A stretch of 51,803 bases of DNA from Planctomycetaceae bacterium (lineage in GTDB: Bacteria; Planctomycetota; Planctomycetia; Pirellulales; Pirellulaceae), in NCBI GenBank assembly GCA_002709225.1, contig PAQH01000074.1, positions 1-51,803 on the forward strand, written 5' to 3'. Position 1 is the stretch's first letter. The number at the start of each line of letters is the position of its first letter. Shown here in pieces: positions 25,636 to 36,200 of the stretch. The translations under genes and the position numbers were made by a program. The notes under the pieces were generated by a model that saw only the letters and a program-made list of their open reading frames with translations, made no database searches and was not told the DNA's origin.

Positions 25636-26619
25636 TCACTTTTGGCCCTGATCGCGGCGCGACATATCCCACAATCGGATCGTGTGATCGTCGCTCCCGC
25701 TCGCCAACACCCTACCGTCGGGCGACCAGGCGACACCGCGAACGGGCTTCTCGTGGCCCGTTAGTGTATAGAGAGTTCTCGCGGTGACCACATCCCACAC
25801 TTTGACCGTTCCGTCCTGGCTACCAGTCGCCAATTGCAGCCCGTCCCGCCTCCACGACACACTTTCAATCCGGCGTTTGTGGCCTTTGAACACGTGGACT
25901 TGCTTCCCCTCAGGCAGCAGCCACGCAATGGCCGTGAGATCACGACCCCCGCTTGCCAATCTGGTACCGTCACGACTCCAGCTCACCATTTCAATGGCAC
26001 CGGTGTGTCCCTTCAGAGTCCGAGTCTCTTCGCCGGTGCGCGGATCCCACAGTTTGACCGTGTTGTCAAATCCACCGCTGGCCAACTGTTTTCCATCTGG
26101 ACTCCAGTCGACACTGATCACGTAATGTGTATGCCCCCTGAGCACACGGAGATTACGACCTTTGCTGGTGTCCCAAACGCGGACGGATTTGTCTAAACTT
26201 GCGCTGGCCACTTTCGCACCATCGGGGCTCCACACGACTCCCAGCACTGGAGCGGTGTGCCCGACGTACTTGTGGATTTCGCGGCCGGTTTTAGTCTCCC
26301 ACACCCTCACGGTCCGATCATAACTAGCACTGGCAAGTCTTGTGCCATCTCGATTCCACGCAACACAATAGACATACGCTGTATGCCCGGAGAGTGTCCG
26401 CTGCCGCTTTCCGGTTTTCACGTCCCAAATCCCGATCGTCTTATCGAAACACCCGCAGGCCAACAATTGGCCGTCGGGATGCCAGTCCAGCCCGGTTGTT
26501 GAACCGGTGTGGCCGCCAAGTATTTGATCATCGGAACAAACAACATTGGCTCCAACGAGCCCCTGCACGGTAACAACAAACAGGCAGCAGACGTTTCGCA
26601 ATCTATACTTCGCCTGCAT
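25636..26619 (-). CDS. Exported seven-blade WD40-repeat protein
   Basis: The 327-residue protein has an N-terminal hydrophobic stretch (CCLFVVTVQGLVGANVVCS) that would act as a signal peptide, followed by exactly seven WD40 repeats, each of the form GHT-x-VxxVxWSPDGxxLASGSxDxTVxxWD, and only a short RRDQGQK tail. Seven repeats make one closed propeller with no fused kinase, protease or cytochrome domain, which is how WD40 repeats usually appear in planctomycetes. ATG 26619 was chosen because AAAGGAGAT sits about seven bases upstream; the longer 26664 start has no such support. Blade 5 is the most divergent (TAIAWLLPEG). The likely role is a protein-protein scaffold in the periplasm or at the cell surface; no partner is evident. 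Confidence 0.88.
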   Translation of the reverse strand: MQAKYRLRNVCCLFVVTVQGLVGANVVCSDDQILGGHTGSTTGLDWHPDGQLLACGCFDKTIGIWDVKTGKRQRTLSGHTAYVYCVAWNRDGTRLASASYDRTVRVWETKTGREIHKYVGHTAPVLGVVWSPDGAKVASASLDKSVRVWDTSKGRNLRVLRGHTHYVISVDWSPDGKQLASGGFDNTVKLWDPRTGEETRTLKGHTGAIEMVSWSRDGTRLASGGRDLTAIAWLLPEGKQVHVFKGHKRRIESVSWRRDGLQLATGSQDGTVKVWDVVTARTLYTLTGHEKPVRGVAWSPDGRVLASGSDDHTIRLWDMSRRDQGQK

Positions 26620-26971
26620 TGGTTCATCTCCTTTGTCGACGGTTGCCAACCATAGGCGGTTCATACTGCCAGTTCATGCGGCGGCTTACGTTGGGTGAAA
26701 CTCGCTCAACTTAGCACATTTTCGAATCTGCATTCGCTGGCATCTCCCCGTCCGTTTTGCCATGTTTTTGTGGGGCTTCACTACCAACACGTTTCGCGGC
26801 AGTAATCGCGAATCTCCTTGGAGCAGCGTTGGATACACCAGCGGAAGTGACCTGGGGCGACTAACCGGATCTTCTTCATAGGCTGGTTTGTGCACTGATG
26901 TTGTATCTGCCCAAATCTGCCTGATCCACGAAACTCCCGTCTCACTTGTTGTTCAACGAACGGAGAAATTA
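26620..26971. other. Divergent intergenic region, 352 bp
   Basis: It lies between the start of the WD40 gene (minus) and the start of the small lipocalin-like gene (plus) and should contain both promoters. I see no ORF, RNA or repeat that can be supported. Confidence 0.4.
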
Positions 26972-27556
26972 ATGCATTTGACCAGTGCAAAATCAAACCA
27001 AATTAGCGGTATCCACAACGCGATAGCTTGCTTCAGTATTTCAAACCCGGTGAAATCCCTCAGGTGGCTATTACTGGCTGGTGTGGCGTTCAGCTGGTCT
27101 CCCGGGTCGCTGCGCGCGGGAGAAGCGGAAGATTTCTTCACGTTCTACAGCTTCTACCAGAGTAAGTGGCAAATCGAGGAGGAAAAAGAAGGGAAAAAGG
27201 AGACTTACAAAGGAGAGTGTTACGGCAGCGCGGGCGGCTGCAATATCTATGTCGGTAAAGGGGAGACCTCGGTCTGGGGATACAACCCCAAAACCAAACA
27301 GTGGACAGGCGTGGGACAGTTGGACAAGGGAAGCCGTTATGTAATGGCGATCTCGCGTCCCCCAGGACCAACATTCAAGCCTGGCATGACGTTTACCTTC
27401 ACGGGTACCATCTGGCATGCCGATGGCCAGATTCACTACGTGACAAGCAAGTCGACCTGTGTCGATGTGAACACGATTCGCGAGATCACCACGGGAACCG
27501 ACCAAGACGGAAAAGCGATTCCGAAGGTCATCAAGACGCTTACGCGAATCAAGTAA
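26972..27556 (+). CDS. Small exported protein of unknown function, possibly lipocalin-like
   Basis: The 194-residue protein has an export signal (hydrophobic WLLLAGVAFSWSPGSLRA after a 28-residue N-region). Its mature part starts EAEDFFTFYSFYQSKWQIEEE and alternates short strands ending in TRIK. The pattern of a Trp-containing first strand followed by repeated antiparallel strands (VWGYNPKTKQW, FTFTGTIWHADG) resembles DUF1579/lipocalin-like barrels, similar in style to the duplicated protein at 37992. ATG 26972 has GGAGAAA six bases upstream, which decides the start over the longer 26888 frame. A lysine/glutamate-rich loop (EEEKEGKKETYKGE) is notable. Function unknown. Confidence 0.6.
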   Translation: MHLTSAKSNQISGIHNAIACFSISNPVKSLRWLLLAGVAFSWSPGSLRAGEAEDFFTFYSFYQSKWQIEEEKEGKKETYKGECYGSAGGCNIYVGKGETSVWGYNPKTKQWTGVGQLDKGSRYVMAISRPPGPTFKPGMTFTFTGTIWHADGQIHYVTSKSTCVDVNTIREITTGTDQDGKAIPKVIKTLTRIK

Positions 27557-27832
27557 GCCATCATTCTTGAACGCTCTGAACTGCCGCCGAGTGGTTGGCT
27601 GTGCGAGCCATGTTCTCTCTGCATTACCCACATGGAGACGCTCCGCACCCCATCTCCTCGGCGGCATCGAGGCTTCGTGTCCGGCAGCAATAATCCGTCG
27701 GCGGAAGCGGTATCCATCCCAGCGTCGACTGGCTGTGCCGATTCCACACATGTCAAATGCGACTGGCCAGCTCCTTCAGAGGCAACATCTTGGTCGGCAA
27801 CCTGATTCCCATCGTCCTCATGGAGCCATGAT

Positions 27833-29639
27833 ATGGCGTACGGCGTCCCGTCTTCTACGCTTCGATATCAAGTCAGCATAGCGCTGCTGGTCGCAGGTCT
27901 GACGGCGGTTTTGCCAGCTGCGTCTCAGGCCGCTGAACCACCCGAGAAGCCGATTCGCGCCCTCCAGCGATATCCGTACCTGGCCGACTTCTTTGCCTAC
28001 GGCATCTGGCACCCGCAAGCGCCGTAAGACGCGCGCCTCGCCGGCGAATTCCGCGAGCCGTCGTATACAACGCGGCGGGACAAGCTCCTGCACCACTTTG
28101 CCCGACACCATATCAATACCATTATTACATCGAACTCCCTGGCCACCGCCGACTCGTTGGCAGCGACCGGCAAGTACGGCATCGGCCAAATCTCGTCCGC
28201 CGGTTTCCTGCACAGTTACGTGAAGGCCACCGGCGAGCTGATCGGCGAAGCGACACTGAAGCAGGAACTGCAAAACATGACTGCCCACGCGGCGGCCGTC
28301 CGGGACCACCCGCACCTCGTCGGGTATCTCGTTTACGACGAACCGCACCCGGTCGTGGCGCCGTGGATTCGCCAGTTCACCGACGCCGCGCGTCGCACCG
28401 ATCCAAATCATCCCCCGATCTACACACAGTCTGAGGTGAGCCTGCCGTTGGACCGGCTCAAAAACCCGACGGAAGGGCAGCTGATCCAGGAGCAGGACGT
28501 CCTGCTGTCCGATTGCTATGCCATCGCGGCCCACAGCGGCCGCGACCCCTGGCTTTATGGGGACGTGTTCATCCCGAATGTGCGGCGGGCCAACCCGGAT
28601 GGCCTAAAGTGGCCGATTGTCCAGGCATTCAGCAAGCAACATGCCTTCTGGGCGCTGCCCACGCCCGCCGAACTGCGGGTGCAGGTATATCACACCATCG
28701 CCGCCGGCGCCAAAGGGATGTTCTTCTTCACGAGCAACCAGGGTTATCTCGGAGCCTGGTCACGTCGTCAGTGGTTTTATCGTGGCGCCGGCAATCCGTG
28801 GTTCGGCAGGGAAACGTTAATGGATGAAATCGGGAGGATCGGTGAACACTTGACAACCGCCGGCCCTCTGCTCGTGCCGCTGCGATATGCACCAGCCTAT
28901 CCGGCTTGGGTGGGAGCGGTGGATGCACCGTCCGATCCGGCGCCCACGTTCCAGGCATTTGTGCAGGACCTCGGTGGTAAAGTCGGCGCCCGGCTGCGAC
29001 ACAACAGCGAGCTGCAGCGACCGACAATCCACGTCGGGGCTTTCGGTGGTGTCGATTACGATGTGCTCGTCGTTCATAATGACGGCCCGTGGTCCAGGCA
29101 ACGCGCCGCGGTCACTGTGGCGACGCAGCGCAAGAACATTCTGGACTTGGTGACGCTCAAGAAAGTCCCGCTACAGAGCTCGCCCAGCGGCCTCACGTTT
29201 ACCGTGCGGTTCGAGCCTGGTGACGGCCGACTTTACCTGGTTGGCGGCGAGGCGGCTGTTGAGGCGGCCCGGGCGCAGGTGCAGCAGCAACGCTATGCGC
29301 ACGCGGCACGTCTGCTGCAGCTTGATGCGGAAATCGCCGGGCGCGGCGGCGTTGAAGTCGCAACGACCGAGAAAATACGAAAACATGCCGCCGCCATCGC
29401 CACGGCGGGCGCACCGGCGGCAGCCTTAGAACAGACTGGTGCTGGCCAGTTATTGGGCCGATGGTATCGAAATTCCAGCAGATTATGCGGCCGCAGTCGG
29501 GTACGAAACCGAGGGCCGCGGTAAAGTGCTGATCCTGGGCGGCGAGTTTGACCCGCGAGTAAGCACAAATCGCCCGCGCCGAGGCGAACATTACGATCAA
29601 CTGATCCGCAATGCGATTGCCTGGTGCTCCGGCCAGTAG
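27833..29639 (+). pseudogene. Exported TIM-barrel glycosidase-like gene broken by a stop codon and a frameshift
   Basis: ATG 27833 (GGAG seven bases upstream) opens a signal peptide ending SQAAEPP and the first barrel strand (YLADFFAYGIWHPQAP). TAA at 28025-28027 then interrupts the frame, which continues without shift as DARLAGEFREPSYTTRRDKL through IVYDEP-type (LVGYLVYDEPHP) and GAKGMFFFTSNQG motifs to about 29435. There the frame shifts: the original frame degenerates and ends at 29524, while the neighbouring frame reads VLASYWADGIEIPADY through GKVLILGGEFDP to AIAWCSGQ and stops at 29639, a plausible native C-terminus. A GAA-to-TAA change would explain the first lesion. Two independent lesions favour decay over recoding. 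The intact 21051 gene has a similar barrel. Confidence 0.75.
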
Positions 29640-29866
29640 CCAGTCGCCCGACACGAGGCTCACAATCAGCAATGTGGTACGGTAAACGCCTGACATAACA
29701 TCTCGAACGTGATCACCGAAAGCTCCATCTGTACGGCGGAGGTATCATGGTGCCTGTGCTGAGTTGACGAATGGCGGGACTGTCCAAGTAAAATTGCCGG
29801 TTCACTGCTGGACAGCGTTCGTGTGAATCGTTCGCATTGGTCGTGTTACGAAAGGGATAAAGGGTC

Positions 29867-31471
29867 ATGCTAATCGGCTATGTGAGCGACGAACGCTACG
29901 TCGCACTGGATGGGGTGCGTTTCGAGTTTGAGTGCAACGCGGGTTCAGTAGAAGCCCATTCACGGGCAACCGGCGCGGTCTACGCAGACATCCCCCCTGG
30001 GCACTATCACGTCACATTGCGAAAGGACGGTTTCGGTGCCAAGTCCGTCGACATGAACCTGCGTGAGGACGAGCCTTACCAGTTTCGGTTGTTGAACAGT
30101 CGTCTGGTTGGTTACATGTGGCCAAAATGGGTACAAGGGGGGGAGAAGGCGGAGTATCGCGTCCATTCGACAGAGGCATATCGGCTCGATTTATGGCGGT
30201 ACGGGTGGGAAAAGGAACACATTCGCACGATTGGCTGGTTCGACGAACACGGGCCACTCGCCACGGCACAGATCACCCCGGACGGCGATTACACACAGAC
30301 CGGCATCCAATTCAACCACCGCGGGTACAGTAACAATCCCCACCATCGCCAATACGTCACGGCGCCAGAACGGCCGGGGCTCTACTATCTGCATGCCAGA
30401 ACCGTGTCGGGGAATTTCTTCGCTTTTCCGTGGATTGTGGCTCCGGCTAGGCCACAGTCCGACACTGCGGTACTCGCTTCCAACATCAATTGGAATGCCT
30501 ACAACAACTTCGGCGGGCGCAGTAACTACATCCATCCAATCGCTTTGCCACCCCAGCCGACCGTCAACGCTCGGCTAGACCTCGCACGTTACACTAGCGA
30601 TGCCCATATGCAGTTCACCGCCGAGGACTACGCGCCGCTTTCGTTCGATCGTCCGGAACTTTTCAATCATATCCCGGAAACAACACGTATTACCGATCCC
30701 GTCGAGGGAAGGTCGGAATGCCACGTGCTACCGGCGGAATGGCGACTGTTCGGGTGGCTGGAGCGCGAAGGGTTTACCTACGATCTTTACGCTGAAACAC
30801 AGTTTCATTTCGAAACGCTTGACTTGGATAACTACCGAGTATTAATAATCAGTACGCATCCTGAATATTGGTCGCAGGAGATGTACTACCGCTTGAAAAC
30901 CTGGGTGTTTGAGCGTGGCGGCAAATTAATGTACCTCGGCGGCAATGGTTTGAACTGTGCTGTGGAGTTTCTCGACGAGGCGACGATGACGGTCCGAAAC
31001 GGATCGTTTGGTGGTAGTTCAAGCGATCTGGCAAAAGTCAATAAGGAGAGCCGCTTCGATGTCTATTACGAGTCGGAAGCGAGTTTGTTGGGGGTGCGAT
31101 GTACCGAATCGGGAATTATGACGGGCGCACCGTACAAGGTGATCGATGCGTCGCATTGGGTATTTGAAGGAACCGGCTTGACCAACGATGAGGTGTTCGG
31201 TGAGCAAGGTTTGCACATGCGGTGCCACGGCGGCGCTTCCGGACACGAGACCGACAAGCTGTCCCCCGCATCACCCGCCAACTGCCAGCTTCTCGCAAAA
31301 GGGCTTAATCCGGATGATGGTGGCGGGGAGATCGTCTATCACGAGACTGCATCAGGCGGTGCCGTGTTCTCGGTTGGTTCAATCAGCTACCCCTGTTCGC
31401 TACCTGCGGATGACAACATCTCGAGTATAACGCGAAACGTACTCACCCGCTTCCAGCAGCGAGAAGCTTGA
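29867..31471 (+). CDS. N,N-dimethylformamidase large-subunit-like protein with N-terminal carboxypeptidase-regulatory-like domain
   Basis: This 534-residue protein has no signal peptide. Residues 1-75 form a small beta-sandwich (LIGYVSDERYVALDGVRF, PPGHYHVTLRKDGF) of carboxypeptidase-regulatory/Cna-B type. The rest matches the C-terminal family of the DMFase large subunit: ASNINWNAYNNFGGRSNY, FGWLEREGFTYDLYAETQF, VLIISTHPEYWSQEMYYRL and GGKLMYLGGNGLN. The DMFase family binds one iron through two Tyr and a Glu; the Tyr in HPEYW is a candidate ligand, but I did not place the others. Such homologues are common outside DMF degraders and probably act on other amides. It follows the broken glycosidase gene by 227 bp, with a purine-rich AAAGGG before ATG. 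No small-subunit gene is next to it. Confidence 0.83.
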   Translation: MLIGYVSDERYVALDGVRFEFECNAGSVEAHSRATGAVYADIPPGHYHVTLRKDGFGAKSVDMNLREDEPYQFRLLNSRLVGYMWPKWVQGGEKAEYRVHSTEAYRLDLWRYGWEKEHIRTIGWFDEHGPLATAQITPDGDYTQTGIQFNHRGYSNNPHHRQYVTAPERPGLYYLHARTVSGNFFAFPWIVAPARPQSDTAVLASNINWNAYNNFGGRSNYIHPIALPPQPTVNARLDLARYTSDAHMQFTAEDYAPLSFDRPELFNHIPETTRITDPVEGRSECHVLPAEWRLFGWLEREGFTYDLYAETQFHFETLDLDNYRVLIISTHPEYWSQEMYYRLKTWVFERGGKLMYLGGNGLNCAVEFLDEATMTVRNGSFGGSSSDLAKVNKESRFDVYYESEASLLGVRCTESGIMTGAPYKVIDASHWVFEGTGLTNDEVFGEQGLHMRCHGGASGHETDKLSPASPANCQLLAKGLNPDDGGGEIVYHETASGGAVFSVGSISYPCSLPADDNISSITRNVLTRFQQREA

Positions 31472-31555
31472 CTGGTGGAATGCACATCAATCGATGTGCT
31501 ACATCGCCATGCGTTGTTACCTGCCAGAAGTGGCCTGCGGTCAGTGATGCACGAC

Positions 31556-33085
31556 TTACTCAGCCGTGGCAAAGCGAAAGGAGTAGAGGTCCGCATCCTT
31601 CATCAAGAACCGCAATCGGACAGGTTGGCCCTCCAGCGAAGATACGTCTGGTCCTTGATCCCAACGGACTTCCTGCGCCACGGAGTCGCCAAAAAACTCG
31701 ATCACGTTATCACCCGTAAATCGGTCGAGTGGCCGACCCGCCGCGTCGAGCATTTCCACACGAATTCCGCCCGCGGCCGATGTCGATGCGTTGAGCACTA
31801 ATCGATTTCCAGTAAACAGGAGCGGCCGGGTAATAAATTCACCGCCCGCATAGGGTGCATTTACGGAAGAAATTCCGTCGAGACGCATCGAGTAACGTCG
31901 TACCCGGGGCTGTGGCAGGCGGAAATACTCAAGCATATAGACGGACATTTCATGGGGACCTGTGGGAACAAGTCCCATCGAAGTATGGTTGCTGCGATCG
32001 GTCCATTTGAGTGGATCCAATCCCGGGCGAATAAAGCCGTCCAGAAAGCGGCGATCCCAGTGCAAGCCGTCGCGACTACTGACGAAGACCGTGTCTGAAA
32101 CACCCACACCGAGTTGCCCTTTGTACTTTTCGGGGAGCGGTGCATTGCGCCAGCGAACATAACGCATCGGAAACGCCAGATAGAAATGGGCCGCGCGAAA
32201 ATAGGGGCGGGCCCCAAAGGTGTAGAACTGGTCGGGCGGAGCCGGTTGCATATGCGTCCATTCTGGATAGGACCAGTTCACCAGATCTTTTGACGTCGCG
32301 CGCCGGACAGCCCGCAGGTGCTCACCGGTGTTAGGCAGGATCCGCTGATCTCGCAGGTAGAGAAAATATCGCTCCGACGGCGCATCCCAGAATAACGAGT
32401 GATCGCTGTCCAGTAGGTTCTTGGGGGGGTAGTAGGTGCTCGGCTTCTTGGTGCCCAGCCCGTTGATGATCGGCTTATCGCCGACCTGGTTCCAACGGAC
32501 TCGGTCGCGGGACGCAAACAGAAAGAGACGAATGACTTCATTCCCGCTCGATCTGTCGACACGCGCTCCCGGTGCGAGATAGCGGTGTTCGGGTGGTGCA
32601 CCTGGATTGGCGTTAGGGTACGGAAACAGCAGTGCCCCATCCGCGAATCCAAATGGACCTCGGCAAACGATGTTGTTGTTGGTTGAACCCTGGAACTCGT
32701 GCAGTCCGAGATGGGGACGGCGCCAAGTGACTCCGTCTTGGCTCTGTGCGTAACAGGTGTAGCTAACCCAGTCTTTACCGCTGGCCGAATTACTGCGGCC
32801 GACGACCGAGTGGTAATACATATGGTACCCGTCGTCGTCGTGGAAGACGGTCAGGTAATGATTCCCCGATCCTTCCCAGGGCTTGTCGAATTGCAATGCG
32901 ACCTCCGCTGGCCGGGGAGAATGCAACTTGAAGGCGGCGCCGTGCATGGTGTCGATCATCGCGTCGTCCACCAGCAGTTCCAGCCGCTGGGCGATATTAA
33001 CGGCAATCGGTTCATCCGCTGCGATCAGGCTGGTTGTTGAGAGAGTGAAGCTACAGACGGCAAGGGACCACAAAAGTCGGCGCAT
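31556..33085 (-). CDS. Exported GH32/GH43-fold-like five-bladed propeller protein
   Basis: The 509-residue product has a signal peptide (MRRLLWSLAVCSFTLSTTSLIAADE). The mature part resembles the planctomycete proteins annotated as glycosyl hydrolase family 32 N-terminal-like: a QRLELLVDDAMID opening, HYLTVFHDDDGYHMYYHSV, YAQSQDGVTWRRPHLGL, DSDHSLFWDAPSERYFLYLRD, RATSKDLVNWSYPEW and SSRDGLHWDRRFL repeats, then a C-terminal beta-sandwich (about 410-509) ending in RFATAE. The repeated S-x-D-x-x-x-W elements are blade turns. ATG 33085 was chosen for the signal peptide over 33118. It starts 115 bp after the stop of the large LamG/glycosidase gene on the same strand, so they may be co-transcribed. 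Activity and substrate are unproven. Confidence 0.8.
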   Translation of the reverse strand: MRRLLWSLAVCSFTLSTTSLIAADEPIAVNIAQRLELLVDDAMIDTMHGAAFKLHSPRPAEVALQFDKPWEGSGNHYLTVFHDDDGYHMYYHSVVGRSNSASGKDWVSYTCYAQSQDGVTWRRPHLGLHEFQGSTNNNIVCRGPFGFADGALLFPYPNANPGAPPEHRYLAPGARVDRSSGNEVIRLFLFASRDRVRWNQVGDKPIINGLGTKKPSTYYPPKNLLDSDHSLFWDAPSERYFLYLRDQRILPNTGEHLRAVRRATSKDLVNWSYPEWTHMQPAPPDQFYTFGARPYFRAAHFYLAFPMRYVRWRNAPLPEKYKGQLGVGVSDTVFVSSRDGLHWDRRFLDGFIRPGLDPLKWTDRSNHTSMGLVPTGPHEMSVYMLEYFRLPQPRVRRYSMRLDGISSVNAPYAGGEFITRPLLFTGNRLVLNASTSAAGGIRVEMLDAAGRPLDRFTGDNVIEFFGDSVAQEVRWDQGPDVSSLEGQPVRLRFLMKDADLYSFRFATAE

Positions 33086-33200
33086 GGGACTGGCTCGGTT
33101 GTTGATGTGTAGATGCAAAGGTGCCCATTCATCCTAGCCGCTGGACGAACCCCATTGCCAGAGCCCATCGGGTTTGAGCACCGGCACCACGCCGTGGCGG

Positions 33201-36200
33201 TCAACGCTGCAACTGCAGCAGGATACCTTCGCCAGGTCCGAGCCGAACCGGAATCCGCGTGATACCATTGTTGACCGTCGCCGGGACTGGAAATCCGTCC
33301 TCGACGGTCAGATCGGTGACCTGACGGTACGCACCATGAACGAGAGCTTCTGTGGCAAGCGACTGGGTGAAATCCCAGTTCAACATCGAGAGATACCGCG
33401 GCGTGTTGCTCCCCTTGCCGCGCACCACCATCTCGACATTTCCACTCCTTACCCAGGCATCACGCCGGGTTGCTTTTTTCAGGGTTTTGTAAAAGGTCTT
33501 GACGGCCTGGGGCAGGTCCTCGTCCGCTCCCAGTCGTAGTGGACGGGCGCGATCATCCGCCGCAGTAAGTGTCTTTTTGGGCGTCTCTTTGCCAGTGGCT
33601 TGGGCGCCAATTTCTGTGCCGACATGGGCCTCGGTCGCCCCACCATGACGGCTAAACGCGCGACCATCAAGTGTCATTAAGACGGTGCCTCGACCGTGTT
33701 GCGCAACCAGCAACCGTTCTGCGATCGGCTTTCCGGCGCGGGTGGCCTGCCAAGCCCAGGACAGGTGATATTGCTCGGGTGGTGGATAGGTGAAATCCAA
33801 ATCTTTGAACACCTGTCTGGCACCGCTCTGAAGTGGTACACCGTACTGGTTATAGAGCCCGTAGGGTCCGGCCGAAATCAGCGTTCCGCCGTTACGGATC
33901 CAGGCATCCAACTGCTTGTCAAAACCATCGACAAAGTACTGGGCGTAGGGCAGGATCAATACGTCGTAGTTTTCGAGTTGATCACGCCCGTCCAGGAGGA
34001 ACGTCTCCGGCACCACCCCGAAGTGATACTGCTTCGACAGCAAACGGTCGAAGAGGTCGCGGGTAATGCGAGCGCAGGCGTTGGTGGGATAGGCGTTGAT
34101 GATTGATGCACCAGGGTGCAACACGGCAATGCGCGGAGGCACGATCGGAACATCGACGAGGATTTCGTTCAGACGCATCACCCGCCGCTTTACCGCTGGA
34201 ATGAAACCGGACCAGGGACGCAACAGAGGTGAATGACTCTCCTGAAAACCATCGTCCATGCGAACCAGCTTTTGGGTCCAATAAAACAGCAACATCCGAC
34301 GATCCCAGCTCAACTCGTGCCAGACATCGCGGCGGCCGGCATTGACGATGTTCTCGGTCGTTGCTCCCTTAGCCACTTGGAACGTACCGTAAAAGTTGTC
34401 GCCAATGACCTCCTGGGCCCAGCCGTAATACTCGAGCGACACCAACGTCTTGTTAAAGTAGCGATTCAATCCATACATGTAGGGCGAATCGTCCCAGCCG
34501 TACCCTCCCGAGGGGTGCTTGCCCCACATGTCGACGCAGCGGGCCGGCATTTGCAGATCGTCGAGTGAGTTGATCAAGATCTCTCCCATAATGCCACCCG
34601 ACGTCGACGACGCCAGTGGGTGCCGGGGATCTCCGCGGCGGATCGCCGCGTAGCAGTCGGCGAGATAATCGGCATAAAGATCTTTGCGACAGCGTTCGAA
34701 CTCATAAGTGAGCGCCGTCGTGGCAGCACCCGGAAGACGCTTGTTAGGAAGAAACGTTGTGTAGACATCCTGGCCACGAGCGTCTTTCGTGACCACGAAG
34801 GCTCGCACTAACGGCTTGGGGGGCTGGATCGCGTGAAAACTCTTGTAATCCGATTTCCATGCCTTATTGAGGGCCTCGATCGTGCCGTGTTTCTTTTGCA
34901 GGTAATCGCGAAAGGCCTTGATGGCAACTGCGCTGAAACCGTGCTCCTGGAACGCGACGGTACGTTTTCCGGGAACGTCAACCGAAGTTCCGCGATAGGG
35001 GTGCGCTTCCCAGGGCCCTTTGTAGATAAACGTATAAGGTTGCTGACTGTTGAGTCTGGCGGATTCTTCGAGGTACTTGAGAATAAGTTGCCGCGGTACC
35101 GGGTGGCGGTAGTCGAAGCCACCACTGCCCGTGTAATTCGGCGCAAAGTAGTACTCTGGCTTTTCCCCGTGGACGTCGGCGAACCAGGGGGGACGGTACA
35201 TTCCATCGCCGATGGCGTACGACAGGATTTTGTCCGATAGCGGAATCTTGTACTTCTCCCATTGGGCGACGGCAGCGGGAAACGGCGTGGCTTGGAATCG
35301 GTCCGGCTCAGACCACACCACATCAACTCCGTTTTCTTGCAAGGTGTCAAAGTCGAGAGTAGATAAGGTATCCGTCCGACCGTGGCCGCCACCAAAGATA
35401 ATACGTTTGAGTCGACCGTTTGACTCGACTGCAACCGGCCCGGGAGAGGGTGGAACGAACGGCCGGTAATGTGGAAACACCGCTTTGAATTGCGGACTGG
35501 TGCGCAACTGTCGCAATGCCACCCTAAGGCCACCCCGCGCCTCCTCAACACGGTCCGATGCTGTACTGACGGAACGCAGCATTTCATCCATAATCCGCGC
35601 TTTGTGTTTACTGGCGGTAAACATGCGCATCGCGTTGACTGGGTTGGTACGCGCGCCCGACGCATCTACAAACAACGTGAAAAAATCCCGGCTGGCCGTA
35701 GCCAGCAGTTCGTCGGCCGCCACGGCAGCTGCACGGCTGCGCTCGATCGCAGCCACCGTCGCCGCTGTGTTGAGCCTGTCGGAATAGACGACGGCCCGCT
35801 CAAGGCCCTCCGTCTCATCGCGCAAGTAGGCAAGTTGCACGAGTACCTCGTTATGCACCGCTGGAATCATGCTGTACCGAGTGCCGGCGATGTCCATTAC
35901 CTCCCGCAAGAGGTCCTGAATTGAGTCGGAGACACCTGAGAGAACGGTTTGCGTAGCAGCGCGATCAGCCGCCGTGACATTCACCAACCCTAGTTTCCCG
36001 GTCAATTGACGGTAGCGGTCGTTGGTACGTTGCAGCTCGATCGCCTTAATCCCGGGGACACCGTCCAAATGACGAAGTGTTTGACGTAGTTCACCCAGCC
36101 GGCGCTGCGCAGTGGTGAGATCCCGACGAATACTAGCGATGGTCCCAGGCGTGGGGTAGGGGGCCTCCGGCGGAGCGAAGCTGGTCAGATGTTCGATCTG

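Noticed and set aside
28025..28027. TAA read-through as programmed recoding
   Set aside because: No stimulatory structure is apparent and a second lesion (frameshift near 29435) points to decay; kept only as an alternative.
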